In this document: positions 8,920-17,457 of the stretch, in pieces | Layout of the letters: each line of letters opens with the position of its first letter | Numbering within the stretch: position 1 is the first letter of the stretch | NCBI GenBank assembly: GCA_964441235.1 | Contig: CAYTUQ010000013.1 | Coordinates: 1-64,000 of the forward strand | Reading direction: 5' to 3' | DNA: 64,000 bases | From: BS750m-G69 sp964441235 | GTDB lineage: Bacteria; Fidelibacterota; UBA2242 | The notes under the pieces: generated by a model | Seen by the model: the letters and a program-made list of their open reading frames with translations, nothing else | Database searches by the model: none | What the model was told of the DNA's origin: nothing | Position numbers and translations under genes: made by a program

Positions 8920-10014
8920 ATGCAGCTACAAATAGTGGCTGCCAAAGAAAGTAAATTTTTCAAAGATATCATTTCAGATATGCAGAAAATAAATATTTTA
9001 GAAAAAGAATTGTGCTTAGCGTCAATAGACGTAAAACGTGACGAAAGCCTGATTCCATATACTACAATGAAAGTAGGAGGAAACGCCGATCTTTTTGCGG
9101 TTGCGCAAAATATCCGGCAATTAGAGACAGCTGTCAATTTATCGTTAAAGCTCGACGTGCCCTTTTTAGTGGTTGGCAATGGCAGTAATATTATTGTTTC
9201 CGATTCGGGCTACAAGGGGTTTTTAATACTAAACAATACACACGATTATAAGATTCTACGTGATTCAAAATCGGTAGAAAAAAATAAATGTATGGATAGC
9301 CGCTTTAAGCCTCTCGATAATGAATATTTATCCAATTCGACATTCCAATATTCCGATGATGGTCGAGACGATGTCGCAATTTGCGCAGATTCAGGACTGA
9401 AAATAAATTTCCTCATGACAAAGTTGTTCAAAAAAGGAATAACTGGCCTGGAATGGTTCTCCGGCATCCCGGCGACCGTAGGTGGTGCAATTTATATGAA
9501 TATACATGGCGGACGATACTATTTTGGCAATATAGTAGAAAAAACGCTGCTTACTTATGGTATGAAAAAAGAGGTTGAACATGATTATTTCCAGTTTGGA
9601 TATGATTGGAGTATTTTACATCAAACTGGCGAGATTGTTTTACAGGCTAATTTGCGATTAAAAAAAGGGGATGTGCAAAAAGCTAAAGAACTGGCAAATA
9701 GCTGGTTGATAAAAAAATCTAAACAGCCGCAAAGATCTGCGGGGTGTATTTTTCATAATTTAACAAAGGCGGAACAGATAGACTTAAATTTACCAACGCC
9801 TTCAATTGGCTATTTAATCGACAATGTATTGAAGTTAAAGGGCGTTCGGTGTGGCGGAGCAGTAATTTCTGAAAAACATGCTGCTTTTATTGAAAATCAA
9901 AATAATGCAAGTGCAAATGATATAATTCAGCTGATTAATCTGGTTAAGGAAAAGGCAAAGAATCAACTCGGGTTGAACTTAAAAACAGAGGTCAAATTAA
10001 TAGGTAATTTTTAA
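8920..10014 (+). CDS. murB: UDP-N-acetylenolpyruvoylglucosamine reductase
   Basis: The FAD enzyme that reduces UDP-GlcNAc-enolpyruvate to UDP-MurNAc, the second committed step of peptidoglycan synthesis. The FAD-binding part has PYTTMKVGGNADLF and FLVVGNGSNIIVSDSGY. The core holds LEWFSGIPATVGGAIYMN and PQRSAGCIFHN. Here SAGCIF takes the place of the usual S-x-GS-x-F, with Cys near the catalytic serine position. The length is about 365 aa. The TTG at 8911 and ATG at 8980 are alternative starts; none has a good ribosome site. An insertion of about 30 residues (around 115-150, rich in polar residues) is not usual. It is followed 15 bp later by murA. Confidence 0.92.
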   Translation: MQLQIVAAKESKFFKDIISDMQKINILEKELCLASIDVKRDESLIPYTTMKVGGNADLFAVAQNIRQLETAVNLSLKLDVPFLVVGNGSNIIVSDSGYKGFLILNNTHDYKILRDSKSVEKNKCMDSRFKPLDNEYLSNSTFQYSDDGRDDVAICADSGLKINFLMTKLFKKGITGLEWFSGIPATVGGAIYMNIHGGRYYFGNIVEKTLLTYGMKKEVEHDYFQFGYDWSILHQTGEIVLQANLRLKKGDVQKAKELANSWLIKKSKQPQRSAGCIFHNLTKAEQIDLNLPTPSIGYLIDNVLKLKGVRCGGAVISEKHAAFIENQNNASANDIIQLINLVKEKAKNQLGLNLKTEVKLIGNF

Positions 10015-10029
10015 AAAGAGAGAAAAGAA

Positions 10030-11292
10030 ATGTCAAAATTTATAATAGAAGGCGGAAATGCCCTGAATGGCGAAATAACTGTTGCGGGAAACAAAAATGC
10101 AGCTTTGCCAATTATCGCTGCCACCGTTTTGACTGATGAGCCGTGTATAATTGAAAATCTGCCCATAATTCGCGATGTGCAAGCGATGCTTGTAATTTTG
10201 GATGATTTGGGAAAGACTATAACCCAACTGAGCCCTCATAGCTATCAAATAAGCAATAGTATAAATAAAACACAACTGAACAAGGAACTCTCCGGCAGTC
10301 TAAGAGCCTCGATCCTTTTTTTAGGCGCCCTGTTAGCATCGGCAGGCAAAGTCATTATGTCGCCGCCTGGAGGCTGTGTCATTGGCCATAGAAATATTAA
10401 TTGCCACTTAGATGTTATTTCCGCAATGGGAGCAAAATTTAAAATTGAGGATAGGCTTTATTCCGCTGAATTGACGAAACTGAAACCGGCAAGGATATTC
10501 CTCAAGGAAGCGTCGGTAACGGCAACTGAAAATGCAATGCTTCTAGCAGCCGTCACTTCAGGCGAAACAATCATAGAAAATGCTGCTTGCGAACCGCATG
10601 TGGCAGATTTAGCGGATGTATTGGGAAAAATGGGGGCAACTATAATCGGGGCAGGCACAAACCAAATCCATATAAAAGGTCAAAAGAAGTTGTCAGGTTT
10701 TCATCATCGTGTTATGCCCGATCATATAGAAGCCGGCACCTTTGCGATAGCCGCAGCTTGCACTCAGGGGAAAATGATTATTCATGACGCCTGCAAAAAA
10801 CACCTATATATGATAGTTTACTATTTAAAAAACATGGGCGTCGAGTTAAAATTTCTCAATGAAAATACACTATTAGTCAACCCCTCAAAATTAATTCCCA
10901 ATATAAAAAAAATTAAGGTCGGCGTTTGGCCTGGATTCCCAACGGATTTAATGTCCCCAATGATTGTATTAGCAACTCAGGCTGAAGGGACAACTCTATG
11001 CCATGACTGGATGTACGAATCAAGAATGTTCTTTGTAGATAAATTAATTGCAATGGGAGCGCAAATAACTCAATGCGATCCACACAGGGTATTAGTGACA
11101 GGGCCAACCAAGTTAAAAGGAAAAACTTTGAGCAGCCCGGATATTCGTGCAGGGATTGCGTTAGTAATTGCAGCTCTTTCTGCCACTGGTACGGGAGAAA
11201 TTGACAGGGTCGAGTTAATTGACAAAGGATATGAAAATATCGTGGTACGCCTCAATAAAGTAGGTGCGGAAATCCGAAGGGTAAACGACTAA
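10030..11292 (+). CDS. murA: UDP-N-acetylglucosamine 1-carboxyvinyltransferase
   Basis: Transfers enolpyruvate from PEP to UDP-GlcNAc, the first committed step of peptidoglycan synthesis in the cytoplasm. GNKNAALPI at residues 20-28 carries the conserved Lys-Asn pair. The catalytic cysteine, target of fosfomycin, is in PPGGCVIGHR (C116). DHIEAGTFAIAAA and FPTDLMSPMIVLATQAEG are further signatures. The length (420 aa) is normal. It closes the ddh-lysC-murB-murA cluster. Whether this is the only murA of the genome cannot be seen here; a DAP-linked second copy is possible. Confidence 0.95.
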   Translation: MSKFIIEGGNALNGEITVAGNKNAALPIIAATVLTDEPCIIENLPIIRDVQAMLVILDDLGKTITQLSPHSYQISNSINKTQLNKELSGSLRASILFLGALLASAGKVIMSPPGGCVIGHRNINCHLDVISAMGAKFKIEDRLYSAELTKLKPARIFLKEASVTATENAMLLAAVTSGETIIENAACEPHVADLADVLGKMGATIIGAGTNQIHIKGQKKLSGFHHRVMPDHIEAGTFAIAAACTQGKMIIHDACKKHLYMIVYYLKNMGVELKFLNENTLLVNPSKLIPNIKKIKVGVWPGFPTDLMSPMIVLATQAEGTTLCHDWMYESRMFFVDKLIAMGAQITQCDPHRVLVTGPTKLKGKTLSSPDIRAGIALVIAALSATGTGEIDRVELIDKGYENIVVRLNKVGAEIRRVND

Positions 11293-11397
11293 ATTTTCAC
11301 CTTGTTTTAACTTCTGACATGGACACTTTCCCTTTATTTTACTCTTTAATATTTATACTTATTGTGGGCCTTAACCGAGTGTCCATCAAAATGTGGC

Positions 11398-11556
11398 AAT
11401 TCCAGTTTTGCTGTTGACAGAGAAGGTGGTTTGTCCCCGGGCACAGGCTTGAAACATGCTTTTAGCCCTAGTTTTAAAATTAAATTAGATTACGCCTGGG
11501 TGGATTTTGGGGTTTTGGAAGATATCAATATGATTACTTTATCAATTGTATATTAA
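11398..11556 (+). pseudogene. C-terminal remnant of a PorV/PorQ-like outer-membrane protein
   Basis: The frame reads NSSFAVDREGGLSPGTGLKH, then PSFKIKLDYAWVDFGVLED and ends TLSIVY. LDYAWVDFGxL followed by a short aromatic-ended last strand is the typical C-terminus of PorV/UPF0164-type barrels of the FCB group. No start or upstream part is present, so this is debris of a deleted gene. It lies in the 968-bp gap between murA and the GNAT gene. Confidence 0.5.
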
Positions 11557-11904
11557 ATAATGTTGTATAAAGTTAAAGTAATATCCTATTTTAATTATCA
11601 GCATGCATTTACATTTACCAATTGAGAGCTGGAAATATCATTGTATCTAAAAAGATGTCTTTCACCTGAAAATAGAACACGGATGACACGGATACTCGCG
11701 GATAATTAGTTATGTTTTTTCCTTTCTTCATATTATCGGCTATTTTCATGATTCTTTGTGTCGACTTGTCGGCATGAACGTTTCGTTAAATAATGTTAAC
11801 TGGTAATGTTGTTATTAGAAAGGGCGAGATAAATCTTGCCTTTTTAATTTTATGCTGAATTTTAAACAAGACTTGGATAAATTGGAAAGTGAGAATTGGA
11901 TTTT

Positions 11905-12134
11905 ATGAGTAAGAAAATCGTAGTATCTGTTATAGTTATAATATTAACGTTTATCTCATTACTGATGAATATTCAAAAGAGAACAAAATTGATTTTATTG
12001 ATTTGAATCTGAGACTATCAAGAGATGGAATCTTAATCGAAAAGTATACCCGTGACGGTGTTCATCTTAATGCTGAAGGTTATAAAATCTGGGTTCAATA
12101 GGTTGACAATGTACTGAAGAAATATGGAATCTGA
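11905..12134 (+). pseudogene. Remnant of an SGNH/GDSL-type hydrolase
   Basis: The ATG at 11905 opens a membrane-anchor-like peptide (MSKKIVVSVIVIILTFISLL) that stops after about 33 codons. A shifted frame then reads LNLRLSRDGILIEKYTRDGV, then HLNAEGYKIWVQ, a TAG, and a short tail. DGVHLNxEGYxIW is the block-V catalytic Asp-His segment of SGNH hydrolases. The middle of the gene, including the nucleophile serine, is deleted. The gene is therefore dead through an internal deletion, a frameshift and a stop. Confidence 0.6.
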
Positions 12135-12260
12135 ACTCTTGATAGACATATAATTTTGGAGCTTGATGTAAAAACCTCAGATTGAAGACAGTATTTTAAT
12201 TAAATTTTTCTTATTCATTTGAGTCTATCTTGTTATATTTAGCAAAAATGTGGAGGTGTT

Positions 12261-13379
12261 ATGGCAATAGAAGCTTTTAATGTTAAAACGAAAAAAGAAA
12301 TGAGGCAATTTATCCGCTTGCCATGGGAGATTTATAAGGATGACCCTAACTGGGTTCCTCCTTTGATCTCTGAGCAAAAGAAGACGTTCAATAAGAAAAA
12401 GTTTCCTTTCTTTGAGCATTCGGATGCTGAATTCTTTTTAGCACGGCGAGATGTTGAAATTGTCGGGCGAATTGCTGCTATTAATAATAACAATCATTTG
12501 AGAATTTACAACGACAGTGTTGGATTCTTTGGCTTTTTTGAATCTATTGATGATCAGGAAGTTGCAGATGCACTATTGGAAAGAGCAGGGGAGTGGGTAA
12601 AGGATAAGGGATTAAAAAGAATGCGAGGTCCGGAAAACTACTCTCAGAATGATGAGTGTGGGCTGCTAATTGATACTTTTGATTTGCCACCGGTAATTAT
12701 GATGCCCTACAATCCCTCATACTATCAAACTTTGATTGAATCAGCTGGTTTCGATAAAGTTATGGACCTTTATGCCTATGAAATTCACGGAGTTAAAAAA
12801 ATACCTGAGCGATTAGAAAAAGCTGTTGAGAAAATAAGGAAGTCGTGCGATTTCATTATTAGGCCTATTAATATGAAAAAACTTGATGAAGAAGTAAAAA
12901 GAATAGAAGTTGTTTATAATGCCGCATGGTCTGAAAATTGGGGAGCAGTTCCTCTTACTGAAAAGGAGATCAATGAATTAAAGAAAGGGCTTAAACAAAT
13001 TGTTATCCCTGATATGGCGCTTATTGCTGAAATTAATGGTGAGCCTGTCGGTGTATCGATTGCCATTCCTGACATTAATGAAGCTCTGATAAAGATCAAC
13101 GGACGGCTTTTTCCATTTGGAATTTTTAAGCTTTTATGGTACAGCCGTAAAATTAAATGTGCACGTATTTTAATTATGGGTGTTTTAAAAGAGCACCGTA
13201 AAAAAGGTATAGATATAGTTTTTTATTATGAAACTTTTAAGAATGGAATAAAACATGGTATTAATAGGGGCGAAATGTCATGGATTCTTGAAAATAATAT
13301 TCAAATGCGCCACGCCCTTGAAAAAATATATGGGACAAGTATATACAAAACCTACCGCCTTTATGAAAAAGAGATTTAA
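12261..13379 (+). CDS. GNAT-superfamily acyltransferase-like protein
   Basis: A 372-aa cytoplasmic protein of a widespread but poorly characterised family with GNAT-like folds. Recognisable blocks are DDPNWVPPLISEQKK (28-41), NPFFEH-type KKKFPFFEH (46-54), VGRIAAINNNNH (68-79), RGPENYSQNDECGLL (122-136) and VIMMPYNPSYY (145-155). The start has a good GGAGG site 5 bp upstream. It is the first gene of a tight operon with a CDP-alcohol phosphotransferase, an SDR and a PAP2-like protein, so lipid acylation is a reasonable guess. A bacterial ceramide synthase also belongs to the GNAT superfamily, but I cannot show homology to it from here. Confidence 0.7.
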   Translation: MAIEAFNVKTKKEMRQFIRLPWEIYKDDPNWVPPLISEQKKTFNKKKFPFFEHSDAEFFLARRDVEIVGRIAAINNNNHLRIYNDSVGFFGFFESIDDQEVADALLERAGEWVKDKGLKRMRGPENYSQNDECGLLIDTFDLPPVIMMPYNPSYYQTLIESAGFDKVMDLYAYEIHGVKKIPERLEKAVEKIRKSCDFIIRPINMKKLDEEVKRIEVVYNAAWSENWGAVPLTEKEINELKKGLKQIVIPDMALIAEINGEPVGVSIAIPDINEALIKINGRLFPFGIFKLLWYSRKIKCARILIMGVLKEHRKKGIDIVFYYETFKNGIKHGINRGEMSWILENNIQMRHALEKIYGTSIYKTYRLYEKEI

Positions 13380-13469
13380 TAACGGTTATCTACCCTTTCG
13401 GGGTTTTTACAGAATAATCCCACAATATAAAAATTATATATCAATAGATTCAACTGATGAAAGATTAGA

Positions 13470-14342
13470 GTGAATATGTCCACATTATTTGAGGAATATA
13501 AAGCATCATTAAAAAATACTACTGTTGAAGCAACTCTGGACCTTTATATATTCAGACCACTAGCATTTATTGTTGTGAAGTTAATCTATAGATTCCCTAT
13601 TACGCCGAATCAAATATCTTTCATGGGAATAATTACAGGTATCCTTACTGGTGTCTTTTATGCTATGGGGAATGTCACGAGTTTTATATTTGCGGGAATT
13701 TTCTACGGTCTGACATGTATCCTGGACTGCTCTGACGGTATGATTGCAAGGTTGAAAAATAGCGGAACACGTATTGGTCGTATCATTGATGGTCTTGTGG
13801 ACTACGTTAGTGGTGTTGCGATATATACCGGTTTAGGGATAGGTCTATCAAAAACTGCTTTTAACTTTCCTGTTTCCCCATGGTTATTAGTGATCCCTTC
13901 TGCAATTTGTATGGGGCTACATGATATTCTCTTTGATTATTACAGAAATGAGTTTATGGCGCATGCTCTTGGTGTGATCAAATCTACACAGGAAGATATG
14001 AGGTCATTTTCTGAGGAACTGAAGGAATTGAAACAAGAAAAAGGGAAACTTTTTGATAAGTTATTAATCAGATTGTATCTATTTTATCTAAGTGTTCAGC
14101 TGAGTAGATCTTCAAAAAAGATTAAATATGATCGGGATGAATATTATAGATATAACAAATTATTGCTTCATCTCTGGAGTTGGATTGGTCCAACTGCTCA
14201 TATTTTTGTTTTGATGATTGCTTCGTTCCTCTATAAACCATATATTTTCTTTTATTTTACTCTGGGCGCAGCCAATATCTGGATGCTTTTACTCTGGATG
14301 ATTCAGGTGCAAACAAATAAAAATATTCGTTACGAATCTTAA
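13470..14342 (+). CDS. CDP-alcohol phosphatidyltransferase family protein
   Basis: An integral membrane enzyme that joins a CDP-linked lipid or alcohol to an alcohol acceptor, forming a phosphodiester. The full signature DxxDGxxAR...GxxxDxxxD is intact: D86, D89-G90, A93-R94, G103, D107 and D111. About six membrane segments are visible, as expected. A charged insertion of about 50 residues (roughly 160-210, EELKELKQEKGKLFDKLLIR) interrupts the membrane part and is unusual. The substrate (glycerol-P, serine, inositol-P or other) cannot be read from sequence. It lies 90 bp after the GNAT gene and 13 bp before the SDR gene. Confidence 0.88.
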   Translation: MNMSTLFEEYKASLKNTTVEATLDLYIFRPLAFIVVKLIYRFPITPNQISFMGIITGILTGVFYAMGNVTSFIFAGIFYGLTCILDCSDGMIARLKNSGTRIGRIIDGLVDYVSGVAIYTGLGIGLSKTAFNFPVSPWLLVIPSAICMGLHDILFDYYRNEFMAHALGVIKSTQEDMRSFSEELKELKQEKGKLFDKLLIRLYLFYLSVQLSRSSKKIKYDRDEYYRYNKLLLHLWSWIGPTAHIFVLMIASFLYKPYIFFYFTLGAANIWMLLLWMIQVQTNKNIRYES

Positions 14343-14355
14343 TGTTAGTGTTTAG

Positions 14356-15339
14356 ATGAAAGCACTTGTAACAGGCGGAACAGGTTTTATTGGAAAGCAT
14401 TTGGTTAATGCACTTTTGAATGATAATTGGACTGTTCGCTGCCTTGCTAGAAAAACAAGCATTAAACCAAAAGAGTTTGCAACTAAAGTTGAATGGGTAA
14501 TCGGTGATTTGCAGGATAGAGATTCGCTAATACCTGCATGTGCTGATGTAGATGTAGTTTTTCATTTAGCCGGTGCAATTAAGGCAAGAAATGCCAAAGA
14601 GTTTCTATTGATTAACGGTGAGGGAACTGAAAACCTTGCTTGTGCTTTTGTTGAATCGGGCAAGAAAGGAGCCCGTTTTGTATATATTAGTTCAATGGCG
14701 GCAGGTGGTCCTTCTTCACGCTGGAAATTAAAAAATGAAGAGGGACCTGCATTTCCTGTTTCCGCTTATGGAGAAAGTAAACTCGCCGGTGAGATTGCTG
14801 TTTTAAAACGGAAAAAAGATCTTAAGTGTATAATAATTAGACCGTCAGTTGTCTATGGTCCAGGTGATAAAGAGTCACTGTCATTTTTTAAATTTGCAAA
14901 ATTACACATTAATCCTTATCTCGGATTAAAAAAAAGATACATCAGTATGATTCATGTTGATGATCTGGTTCAGTTGATAATGTTAGCATCGAAAAGTGAT
15001 TTGGATTCAGGAGAAATATTTTATGCCGTAGACGAGAGCAAAGGCTACCAATGGAATGAAGTAATAAAAGAATGTGCGACAGTTCTTAATACATGGACTT
15101 TTCCTGTTTTTGTTCCACAATCTTTTCTAAAATTTGCTGCATTTTTTTCAGATATGTGGGGAAAAATCACTGGTAAACTGACAATGCTCAATTTAGATAA
15201 ATATCATGAGATGACTCAACAATATTGGGTATGCTCATCATTTAAGGCGAGAAGACTGCTCGGTTTTAAGCCGGAGTATAGTATGAAACAAGGGATTCAA
15301 GAAACTGCAATTTGGTATAAGGGAAACGGATGGATCTAA
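14356..15339 (+). CDS. NAD-dependent epimerase/dehydratase (extended SDR)
   Basis: A 327-aa extended short-chain dehydrogenase. The dinucleotide motif TGGTGFIG is at residues 6-13, the active-site Y138-x3-K142 is in YGESK, and the serine of ISSMAAGG is near 112. DVVFHLAG (residues 66-73) is also typical. Relatives act on nucleotide sugars, sterols and ceramide precursors. In this operon with a GNAT, a CDP-alcohol phosphotransferase and a PAP2-like protein, a lipid or headgroup substrate is more likely than a sugar nucleotide. Its last 10 bp overlap the PAP2 gene. Confidence 0.85.
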   Translation: MKALVTGGTGFIGKHLVNALLNDNWTVRCLARKTSIKPKEFATKVEWVIGDLQDRDSLIPACADVDVVFHLAGAIKARNAKEFLLINGEGTENLACAFVESGKKGARFVYISSMAAGGPSSRWKLKNEEGPAFPVSAYGESKLAGEIAVLKRKKDLKCIIIRPSVVYGPGDKESLSFFKFAKLHINPYLGLKKRYISMIHVDDLVQLIMLASKSDLDSGEIFYAVDESKGYQWNEVIKECATVLNTWTFPVFVPQSFLKFAAFFSDMWGKITGKLTMLNLDKYHEMTQQYWVCSSFKARRLLGFKPEYSMKQGIQETAIWYKGNGWI

Positions 15340-16241
15340 AAAATGAGTTTTTACATTCAGCCAAAAAGCGATTTAAAGATGGTGTTTTCCCATCTGATTA
15401 TCTTGTATTCTGTTATGGTTTTTTTTTAATATTTATTTGCTTACTATTTCATAATAAAATTGATTTTCCCGGATTATTTATTTCTCTCAATCTGATTATA
15501 ATGGTTGTGTTATTAATATCTATTTATTTTGAGGAAAGGGATGTTAATTCCATAATGTACTGGGTTCACACATGGATACCTCTTTTTTCGCTTTTGTTAT
15601 TTTACACTCAAAGCACTGTTTTTGATAATTTGTTCTTTACCGAAACATTTGATAATATTCTCCGGAAATGGGACATTGCGTTTATTGGAGTGTCACTTAA
15701 TCGTGTATTAGCACCATTAGTGAATAGTCTGTTTGTAGACGAGACAATGCATATGATCTACCTTTCGTTTTATCTGATTCTATTTATTCCGGGTATAATT
15801 ATGTTAACTCGACAATATCGCCATTTTCACGAAGTGGTTTTCAGTCTTACGTTAATGATGTATGTTCATTATCTCTTTTTCATGTTTTTCCCCGGTGACG
15901 GTCCACTAAGTGATAGAAATTTTTTATTTCAAAAAGGTATTATTTTTATTCCACTAATGAATTTTATTTACAGATTTGGTGAATATGGTGGAGGCGCTTT
16001 TCCCAGTACTCATGTATCAGCTGTAGTTATATCTTTTTTATATATGCGTCGTTTTTTTAAAGAGCGTTCCTGGATTATTGGATTTTTTTGTGTGGGAATA
16101 ATAATTGCGACTGTTTATTGCAGTTATCATTATGCGATAGATTCTATCACAGGTATTATAACTGGTTTAACTTTTTATTTTATAGGTCGGAAAGTTTACT
16201 CAAGATTTTCTAATTCCGGGACTGAACTTTCTGGATATTGA
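15330..16241 (+). CDS. PAP2/AUR1-like membrane phosphatase or phosphotransferase
   Basis: A 303-aa membrane protein with six or more hydrophobic segments. GGAFPSTHVSAVV (PSTH at 225-228) and YHYAIDSITG (H267, D271) are the second and third PAP2 motifs. The first motif (KX6RP) is not evident. That pattern, with PSTH rather than PSGH, is seen in the AUR1/inositol-phosphorylceramide-synthase-like branch. It may remove a phosphate from, or transfer a headgroup to, the lipid made by the preceding genes. Translation is coupled to the SDR gene by a 10-bp overlap. Its 3' end overlaps the convergent CorC-like gene by 32 bp. Confidence 0.8.
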   Translation: MDLKNEFLHSAKKRFKDGVFPSDYLVFCYGFFLIFICLLFHNKIDFPGLFISLNLIIMVVLLISIYFEERDVNSIMYWVHTWIPLFSLLLFYTQSTVFDNLFFTETFDNILRKWDIAFIGVSLNRVLAPLVNSLFVDETMHMIYLSFYLILFIPGIIMLTRQYRHFHEVVFSLTLMMYVHYLFFMFFPGDGPLSDRNFLFQKGIIFIPLMNFIYRFGEYGGGAFPSTHVSAVVISFLYMRRFFKERSWIIGFFCVGIIIATVYCSYHYAIDSITGIITGLTFYFIGRKVYSRFSNSGTELSGY

Positions 16242-17457
16242 TTTCTGTTACTACTCGACTCGTAGCTTTTCGAACCGTTAATATTACTTTAGGTAGTTTT
16301 ATACTCTCGCCTGGTATTGGGATTTTTTTAAGTGTATTAATGATAAAACCACCTATGCTTTCATAATCTCCTTCCGGTATATCCAGTTCAAATCTTTCAT
16401 TAATATCATCAACTTCCATTCTACCGTTAACAGTAATAGAACTATCTTTCTCAATTTGATAGAGCGGTTTTAGCTTGTCGTATTCATCTTCAATCTCACC
16501 AACAACTTCTTCTAATATATCTTCAATTGTGACAATACCCTCAGCACCTCCAAATTCATCAACAACTATCGCCATATTATTACCGGTTGATTGTAGTTGT
16601 TCCAGAAGGGTTGAGACACTCATTGTAGGCGGAACATAAAATGCTGCTCGTATGAATGGTTTAATTTTCTTATTTCCATTTTCACTGAGGATGTCAAAGC
16701 TATTTAAAATACCGATGATTTTGTCAATTCTGTCACTGTAAATTGGTAACCGTCTGTGCTTGGTTTTTACAAATGTTTGTATTGCTTCTTTAATGAGAGT
16801 TTTGTCACTTAGTGCGGCAATGTCAATAAGAGGAACCATTATATCCTGAACTTCTGTTTCTGTAAATGTCAGGAGGCGATTTATCATTTTTCTTTCATAT
16901 GGCTTAACATCTCCTTTATCTGTTGTCATCTTCATGAGTAGTTTCAGTTCCTCTTTGCTTATGAAAGGTATTTTTGAATCTGATTTGGCACCACCGAATA
17001 AAGATGCTAATAACATGGCAATTCTGGAAAACAGCCATACTAATGGAAAAAATAAAAGTGAAAATCCTCTGAGTATATAAACAATTTTTGGTGTTATAGA
17101 ATTAGTAAGTTGTTGGAAGACACTTTTTGGTACTATCTCAGTGAAAATCCAGTTAATAAAAGACATAACTATGATAGCAATAGGAATTCCTATTGGTCCA
17201 AACAAAATGTATAATTGAGAGGACGCCACTGTTGTACTTGTGATCGTGAAAATGTTGGTTCCGAGCAGTGTTGTTCCCAGAATCCATTCAGGTTTTTTAA
17301 GCATTTCAAGAACCAGACGGGAAGGACGATTACCGGCCTTAGCTGAGTGCCTGAGCCTCAATTTATCAACTGAGACAATTGCCATTTCAGAACCGGAGAA
17401 GAACGCTTCTCCTAATACACAGATGAGTATGATTAATATGGTTGTAATTGTGGACAT
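16210..17457 (-). CDS. CNNM/CorC-HlyC family transporter-associated protein
   Basis: A 415-aa inner-membrane protein with the CNNM (DUF21) domain (residues 1-180: GEAFFSGSEMAIVSVDKLRL), a CBS pair (about 200-320: VQDIMVPLIDIAALSD; HRRLPIYSDRIDKIIGIL) and a C-terminal CorC_HlyC domain (about 335-415). VDEFGGAEGIVTIEDILEEV marks the second CBS domain. Family members are linked to Mg2+ or Co2+ efflux. Its ATG shares one base with the stop of the next gene upstream (TAATG), so the two paralogues are co-translated. The 3' end converges on and overlaps the PAP2-like gene. Confidence 0.88.
   Translation of the reverse strand: MSTITTILIILICVLGEAFFSGSEMAIVSVDKLRLRHSAKAGNRPSRLVLEMLKKPEWILGTTLLGTNIFTITSTTVASSQLYILFGPIGIPIAIIVMSFINWIFTEIVPKSVFQQLTNSITPKIVYILRGFSLLFFPLVWLFSRIAMLLASLFGGAKSDSKIPFISKEELKLLMKMTTDKGDVKPYERKMINRLLTFTETEVQDIMVPLIDIAALSDKTLIKEAIQTFVKTKHRRLPIYSDRIDKIIGILNSFDILSENGNKKIKPFIRAAFYVPPTMSVSTLLEQLQSTGNNMAIVVDEFGGAEGIVTIEDILEEVVGEIEDEYDKLKPLYQIEKDSSITVNGRMEVDDINERFELDIPEGDYESIGGFIINTLKKIPIPGESIKLPKVILTVRKATSRVVTEINIQKVQSRN

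Noticed and set aside
8739..8954. 71-aa open frame before murB
   Set aside because: It lies in the palindrome-rich repeat; its composition is that of repeat DNA and it overlaps the murB start.
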